Shown: piece after piece, positions 58,740-64,000 of the stretch
Layout: the number at the start of each line of letters is the position of its first letter
Position numbering within the stretch: position 1 is the stretch's first letter
Origin: Camellia lanceoleosa
Taxonomy: Eukaryota > Streptophyta > Magnoliopsida > Ericales > Theaceae
Direction: 5' to 3'
Length of the DNA: 64,000 nt
Assembly: GCA_025200525.1 (NCBI GenBank)
Contig: CM045761.1
Coordinates: forward strand, 64,698,009-64,762,008
The notes under the pieces: generated by a model
What the model saw: only the letters and a program-made list of their open reading frames with translations
Database searches by the model: none
What the model was told of the DNA's origin: nothing
Made by a program: the position numbers and the translations under genes

Positions 58740-60843
58740 ATGGCGAAACATTTAAAAGACCTTCTCTCGTCAGATCGAATTGCTGGCTTTAAACGCCATT
58801 TCTCCATTCCTGATGATGTCCGTCTATCGCTTGTGGCAAACGGCACTCTTGATATGGAGAGAAAGGACAAAACCACGATTGTCTTTCCTCTTTTGTCAAT
58901 CGCAGAGGGTGGAGTCCGTTTTCCCCTTCACCCATTTCTTAGGGTTGTGCTTCGCCATTGGGGTTTAATCCCTTCCCAACCCAATGTGAATTTCTTTAGA
59001 ATTATAATGGGGGTTATAGCGCTCAACCGTCGCCTTAGAATTAACCTTGGCATTCCAGCCGTCCGGCATTGCTATGCCTTGGCTAAGTCTTCTGGTCGGC
59101 ACGGGCGTTTCTTCCTTAGGGCCAAGGATATCGACCATCAGCTAATTACTATGATTTCCAGTTCTGGAAAATGAGTTGATGATGTTATGGTCGTTGTCCA
59201 GGGTAACTGGGAATTTGGTGAAGGGGAGGATCACGTCGACCCTATTCCTAGACGGAGGGGCCAGCCAGGTGGCCGATTGCCTTCTCGCTTTTATTATTTG
59301 TTCATTTTTGTTATAAAGCCTCTTCTTTGAAATGTTATGGCTTGGCTTATGTAGGGAACGATTTGAAGAAAGTCCTATCTTCAACTGACGACGCCGTTCT
59401 TTCGGATATCAAAGTCACGCTCAAGTATTTCGGCCGCCGAAGTCTTCAGAAACAAGGGAGGGTGGCCCACATTTTGCTTCGTTACGAGCCGACATATGCG
59501 ACCTTCTCGGCGGTGGAAAATATCCCGGTTCCGGAGGATGAAGATACTCTTGTCGCTCGTATTTTGTCCGACTTCAAAAACTTAAGGCAGGTTGGTTTCG
59601 AAGGGTTTGATTCGGAGCGGGATGTAGCTAATGTTACCGAATCAGATCAGTCTGAAACCGAGTCTGACGAGGTATTGAATTCGGCCGATCCTCCATCCAC
59701 TTCGGGCCGAGGGGATCTTTCACTTGACGGCGTTTTTCACGGCTTAGTAGATCTTCCCGCCGCAGGCCCCAAAGACATGGCCGAGTTAAGCCTGACAGAA
59801 CTTGCCAGGAAGGCAAATGCGGAAAGGTTGGCCGCGCGGCGAAGAGCGGAGGCCCTTCCGTCTGAAGTACCACCCGCCATCGAATCTTAACTCTCCCTGC
59901 CTGTTAGCAAATCAGAGTCCTTGCGCGTTATTGAGGTGGAGATGGAAAAAAAATCGAAATGCCGAATCTACTTTGATCATGCAGACCGGCCAAGAAGTTG
60001 AGGAAGAGGCAGAGAAGAGCCCTGCCGAGTTTGAGGTCGGCTCAGAAGAACAAGGCGGCAAGCATCCTCGATTAGAGGGATCGAATGTAATCGTTCCTTT
60101 TGTCATTCAGCCGATGATAAAAAACATGCCGATTTCTTATGATGCTTCGGCGTTTAAAGATCCAGAAGTCGCATTCAGCTTGGCTGTCCGTGTGGTTGCC
60201 GTCTGACAGGGAGGCTTTCCGAGTGGAACCAGATCTGAATGCGATAGCACTAGCCGCCCAATCAGCACTTTTGGTACATATTCAGACTTTGCTTCACTTA
60301 ATCCAAATACTGTTGAAGTTATGGATTTAAATTCTTGTTTTGCAGACCGTCAGAAGGATAGCCGATATGGGCCGTCGCCGTCGCGACGCCGTCAAACAGA
60401 TTGGTCATTTACGCAAGGAAGTTGAGGGCCAGAGGAGAAGGGCCAAGGTCGAAGCTTTGAGGGCGAACAAGGAAGCCTCAAGGGTTGAGGCCGAGATGGA
60501 GAGGGCTCGTAGCGCGGATCAATTGAGATCGGATGCCGAGAAGAAGGCGGACGCGAGCGAAGATGCGCTCAAATTGGCCCAGAAAGCGGTCTTCAAACTG
60601 GAGGCTGTGTTGGCTGAAATGAAGGCGGCGAAGGAAACATCCAACTCGGAGTCTTCCAAAGTATTCGAGGCCGGGAAAAATGTTGGACTCGCTGAGTATT
60701 TGAACCAAGTCCCCAAGTTTGAAAATCGGGGATTCAAACATGGCTGGCACAAAGCCCTTACTGCTACTAAAGTTTCATTGATTATGCCAATACCATATGA
60801 GCAAGTGGATGTTGAGCCATTGGAGTCTGATTCCGATGGCTGA
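58740..60843 (+). pseudogene. antisense Transposase_28-type (gypsy-type putative transposase) gene, element D
   Basis: The ATG at 58740 (MAKHLKDLLSSDRIAGF) opens a domain with FPLHPFLRVVLRHWGLIPSQ, NFFRIIMGVIALNRRL and VRHCYALAKS, the pattern of Pfam PF04195. Two introns fit: 59269-59354 (phase 1, restoring a Gly codon) and 60274-60344 (71 bp, GT...TTTTGCAG). Exon 2 adds a Ser/Glu-rich acidic part. The last exon is a Lys/Arg/Glu/Ala-rich coiled coil ending with NRGFKHGWHKAL and an acidic tail. Lesions are TGA at 59172, TAA at 59888, a frame change at the A-run near 59946-59953 and another near 60195. Despite its name the family has no proven transposase activity. It recurs as antisense cargo in Tat elements. 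Confidence 0.8.
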
Positions 60844-61106
60844 TATGGGCGACTGACATAGTTTTTAGGATGTCGAATGCATTTTTACAGTTTTTAATTT
60901 GGTATTTTTTATGTATTGCTATAGTCATAGTTGTTTTTTGCTAGGCATTTTCATGCGGGCTTGTAGCTTTTTGTTTAGTAATTTGCGTATATAAAATTTC
61001 ATGAGTTGTGCTCAACTTGCTAAGGAAAATTTTGTTGATGAAAAATGTTGATGAATGATATTACTTTCAGTTATGGTTAGATCGGCTGCTCAGCTTAGGT
61101 ATTTGG
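60844..61106. other. spacer after the first antisense gene of D
   Basis: A T-rich noncoding stretch that probably includes the 3' UTR of the antisense gene. No clear signal was identified. Confidence 0.5.
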
Positions 61107-61690
61107 CCGACCGGATTAGTAAATCTGCCCTTGTCTTGGCCAGGGCGTGAGCTTGGGAAGCCGAATGGGCCTAACTCGTGGGCTAGCTAAGGCACAGATT
61201 GATCGGCACTTGCGCTTGAAAACATGGCTGACTAGATTCGTAAATCTGCCCTTGCCTTGGCCAGGGCGCGAGCTTGCGAAGCCGAATAGACCTAACTCGT
61301 GGGCTAGCTGAGGCACAGATTGGTCGGTGCTTGCGCTTGAAAACATGGCCGACCAGATTAGTAAATCTGCCCTTAGCCAGGGCGTGAGCTTGCGAAGCCG
61401 AATGGGTCTAACGTAGGCTAGCTGAGGCACAGATTGATCGGCGCTTGTGCTTGAAAACATGGCTGACCAGATTAGTAAATCTGTCCTTGCCGACCAGATT
61501 AGTAAATCTGCCCTTGCCTTAGCCAGGGCGCGAGCTTGCGAAGCCGATTGGGCCTAACTTGTGGGCTGGCTGAGGCACAGATTGATCGGCGCTTGCGCTT
61601 GAAAACATGGCCGACCAGATTAGTGAATCTACCCTTGCCTTAGCCAGACCAGATTGATCAGATTAGTAAATCTACCCTTGGTTTGAGAAG
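61107..61690 (+). repeat. ~121-bp tandem repeat in the 3' region of element D
   Basis: About five units start CCGACCAGATTAGTAAATCT at roughly 61107, 61228, 61349, 61463/61489 and 61611. Spacing is 114-121 bp, with one internal 26-bp partial duplication and a truncated last unit. The long minus-strand ORF at 61116-61460 is a by-product of the repeat. Confidence 0.85.
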
Positions 61691-61862
61691 CCGGATGGGC
61701 CGGACAATTGTCATCCGACTTTTGACGTTTGGGGTTACTGACGTTGCCTCGGGAGAGTTGCATACATTGAAGGATAAATGGGGTGGGTGCACGCCAGAGG
61801 CCCTACTTATTTCCATTTAGGCAACTTAGGAGGGACGAAGATTGGCTGAATTAGACGCTGCA
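61691..61862. other. spacer before the second antisense ORF of D
   Basis: Noncoding, no repeat unit and no recognisable signal. Confidence 0.45.
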
Positions 61863-62660
61863 ATGAGTCGCAGTAGCGAGCCTATGCGTACGGGAAGAAG
61901 AACGTCCAAGGATCGGGAAACACAGTAACCCCTTAGTCGTCGAAGCAGATCGCCCCGAAAGGACAGGCAACAACGGGGAAATTCTCCGGGCCCGCGACCG
62001 AGAATCGAGCCTGATGGGATGCCACGACCGTTGAGTTTTGCGGTTTTTGTGAGGAATAGACTAATGATGGAGGCTGATTCTATCATCAAAGACCCAGGTG
62101 TGGCAGTCGAGTTCGCTCGACAGATCTTCCCGCCGGAAGTCCAACAATCGATGGTCGGACGTCAAGATTTCGAAGTATTTCGAGACAGCATACATAGGGC
62201 CATGAAAGGACTATATACTGGTTACGAAGTCGGCATGCGTCTGCGAGAAGCGCGACGTGAGAGTGAGAAAAAGGACGAAAGGAATTGTAGTCTAGAGATT
62301 CGTGCAGAAAAGGCTAAGCGTGAGCTTCGGGAGCTGAAGAATGTTCAAACGAGAGCGTCGGTGGCGGCCGGTCAATCTAAGTTGGTCGTTGAGGAGAGAG
62401 TGACCCAACGGACCTCGGGTTATGCAAAGGGGTTTCAGGATGGCCTAAAGGCTGGGATAGAGAAGACCAAATGAGACCTTGCCGAGGAGGTCTGCCGATG
62501 TCAAAATCGTAGATTTAAACACGGCTGGATTAAGGCCCTTCAAACCGAGAAAGCTCTCGAAGCCATGGGAATTGATTCGGCTTCGCCCTTGTATCATCGT
62601 CACTACTTACCCTATTCCGATTTCGAAATTGAGAAGAGCGATGATGAGGGTGCCGAATAA
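61863..62660 (+). pseudogene. second antisense ORF of element D with coiled-coil tail
   Basis: A frame from ATG 61863 to TAA 62660 is interrupted by TAA at 61926 and TGA at 62472 but keeps one phase throughout. The N-terminus is Arg/Ser/Pro-rich (SRSPRKDRQQRG). The middle has MEADSIIKDPGVAVEFARQI and a Glu/Lys/Arg-rich coiled coil. The end has FKHGWIKALQTEK and an acidic terminus. Its last part resembles the C-terminus of the 58740-60843 gene, so it may be a second, shortened or diverged copy lacking the Transposase_28 domain. Function is unknown. Confidence 0.65.
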
Positions 62661-62879
62661 ACAGACTTTGGAACGCGAGAAGACTTCATGCCGAACAGAT
62701 AGAATTTCTTTTATTTTCGTCGTCCGTATTTGGTCTTGAAATGTTATGTGCTTAATTAAACGTATTATTTCAACTTACTGGCAAGTTTTGTGTTACGTGG
62801 TGCAAATGTTTAAACATGCACTGACCGACTCAAATTAAGAACAATTCTCATTGAATATTTATTCGGCCAGTGAAGTGGT
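62661..62879. other. spacer before the 103-bp array
   Basis: Noncoding A/T-rich sequence, probably the 3' UTR of the second antisense ORF. The array begins at about 62880. Confidence 0.5.
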
Positions 62880-64000
62880 CTGAATGCATCTCACAAAGGC
62901 TCCCAATCCGGAGACTTTTGGCCAATCGTGATATCCACGAAGGGCGCTCCAAATTCAGAGTCTTAATCGGCCTTAAGAGGCTTATTCGGCTTTAAGGTAT
63001 CATGCCCCAAAAGGGGGCTCCGAATTCGGAGACTTTATTATCGCCAAACGCGATATCCACGAAGGGCGCTCCGAATCCGGAGTCTTAATCGGCCTTTAGG
63101 TGTCATGCACCAAAAGGGGGCTCCGAATCCGGAGACTTTATTTCGGCCAATCGTGATATCCACGAAGGGCACTCCGTATTCAGAGACTTAATCGGTCCTA
63201 AGGTGTCATGCACCAAAAGGCCGCTCCGAATCCGGAGACTTTATTTCAGCCAACCGTGATATCCATGAAGGGTGCTCCGAATCCGGAGACTTAATCGGCC
63301 CTAAGGTGTCATGCACCAAAAGGCGGCTCCGAATCCGGAGACTATTTTAGCCAATCGTGATATCCACGAAGGGCACTCCGTATCCGGAGTCTTAATCGAC
63401 CCTAAGGTGTTATGCACTAAAAGGCGGCTCCGAATCCGGAGACTTTATTTCAGCCAATCATGATATCCACGAAGGGCACTCCGTTTCCGGAGTCTTAATC
63501 GGCCCTAAGGTGTCATGCACCAAAAGGCGGCTCCGAATCCGAAGACTTTATTTTGGGCAATCGTGATATCCACCAAGGGCACTCCGAATCCGGAGACTTA
63601 ATCGGCCCTAACGTGTCATGCACCAAAAGGCGGCTCCGAATCTGGAGACTATTTTGGCCAATCGTGATATCCACGAAGGGCACTTCGTATCTGGAGTCTT
63701 AATCGGCCCTAAGGTGTCATGCACCAAAAGGCGGCTTCGAATCTGGAGACTTTATTTCGGCTAATCGTGATATCCACGAAGGGCGCTCCGTATCCGGAGT
63801 CTTAATCGGCTCTAAGGTGTCATGTACCAAAAGGCGACTCCGAATCCAGAGACTTTATTTCGGCCAATCGTGATAGCTACGAAGGGCGCTCCGAATTCGG
63901 AGACTTTATTTCGGCCAATAGTGATATCCACGAAGGGCGCTCCGTATCCGGAGTCTTAATCGGCCCTAAGGTGTCATGCACCAAAAGGCAGCTCCGAATC
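62880..64000 (+). repeat. 103-bp dimeric tandem repeat, running off the window
   Basis: The word GATATCCACGAAGGG recurs at about 62929, 63052, 63154, 63258, 63359, 63462, 63565, 63666 and 63769, then (as GATAGCTACGAAGGG) at 63872 and at 63923. Spacing is 101-104 bp, apart from a first unit of about 123 and a half step of 51 near 63923. Each unit consists of two similar halves of about 51 and 52 bp, both opening with CTCCGNATCCGGAG, an inverted repeat. About ten units are in view, with no coding potential. Confidence 0.9.

Larger units (their letters stand above)
58013..64000 (-). mobile_element. 3' part of Tat-type element D with antisense ORFs
   Basis: The 3' LTR (58013-58414) and PPT (58415-58427) are followed to the right by plus-strand antisense ORFs and tandem repeats. 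These are the usual contents of the region between pol and 3' LTR in Tat elements. The gag-pol part would lie beyond 64000. Orientation is inferred from the PPT position and the minus-strand TATA box. Confidence 0.72.

Noticed and set aside
61116..61460. 114-codon minus-strand ORF with internal repeats
   Set aside because: It is the reverse reading of the 121-bp tandem repeat.
62880..64000. Regularly spaced repeats suggesting a CRISPR array
   Set aside because: The DNA is eukaryotic, the whole 103-bp unit is repeated without unique spacers, and no cas genes exist here.

Overview
The window is plant nuclear DNA, most likely from a eudicot. It consists almost entirely of nested, decayed LTR retrotransposons. 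I found no intact host gene, rRNA, tRNA or prokaryotic feature. The plant assignment rests on the element families: Tat-type Ty3/gypsy with a second RNase H, antisense plant-mobile-domain ORFs, and Tekay/Del-like chromovirus parts with an initiator-Met-type primer site. Species cannot be read from the sequence.

Positions 1-37627 hold a tandem, LTR-sharing array of one Tat-type family (family A, minus strand). In plus coordinates the order is: end of a gag gene (unit A1, cut by the window edge), PBS, LTR, PPT, internal region A2, PBS, LTR, PPT, internal region A3, PBS, truncated LTR. The repeat period is about 18.3 kb. Reading minus, each unit carries gag, protease, an acidic linker, RT, RNase H, a second RNase H and integrase with GPY/F. 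Downstream of pol and in the opposite (plus) direction there is a spliced plant-mobile-domain (PMD) gene and, in A2, a second spliced antisense gene resembling DUF7745. Both units share many inactivating mutations and the same nested solo LTR (N1), so the array was amplified as dead DNA. Each unit then suffered its own deletion.

Positions 37631-51299 are a related Tat element (family B, minus), truncated within RT at its junction with array A. It carries a 0.7-kb CpG-rich insertion flanked by 46-bp direct repeats. Its 5' LTR is interrupted by a 3.9-kb solo LTR (N2) with a near-perfect 5-bp target duplication.

Positions 51300-57588 are a chromovirus-like element (family C, minus) with gag, protease, RT, RNase H and part of integrase, plus its 5' LTR. 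The B LTR sits inside the C integrase core, so C is older than B. A short AT-rich stretch follows (57589-58012).

Positions 58013-64000 are the 3' part of a fourth minus-strand element (family D). It has a 402-bp 3' LTR, a PPT, an antisense Transposase_28-type gene with two phase-compatible introns and a coiled-coil tail, a 121-bp tandem repeat, a second antisense ORF with a similar tail, and a long 103-bp dimeric tandem array that runs off the window. Its gag-pol must lie beyond 64000.

The most noteworthy points are the LTR-sharing array of dead elements, the antisense ORFs on two Tat-type families, the satellite-like 3' UTR repeats, and clusters of C/G-rich indels between the copies that may be sequencing artefacts.
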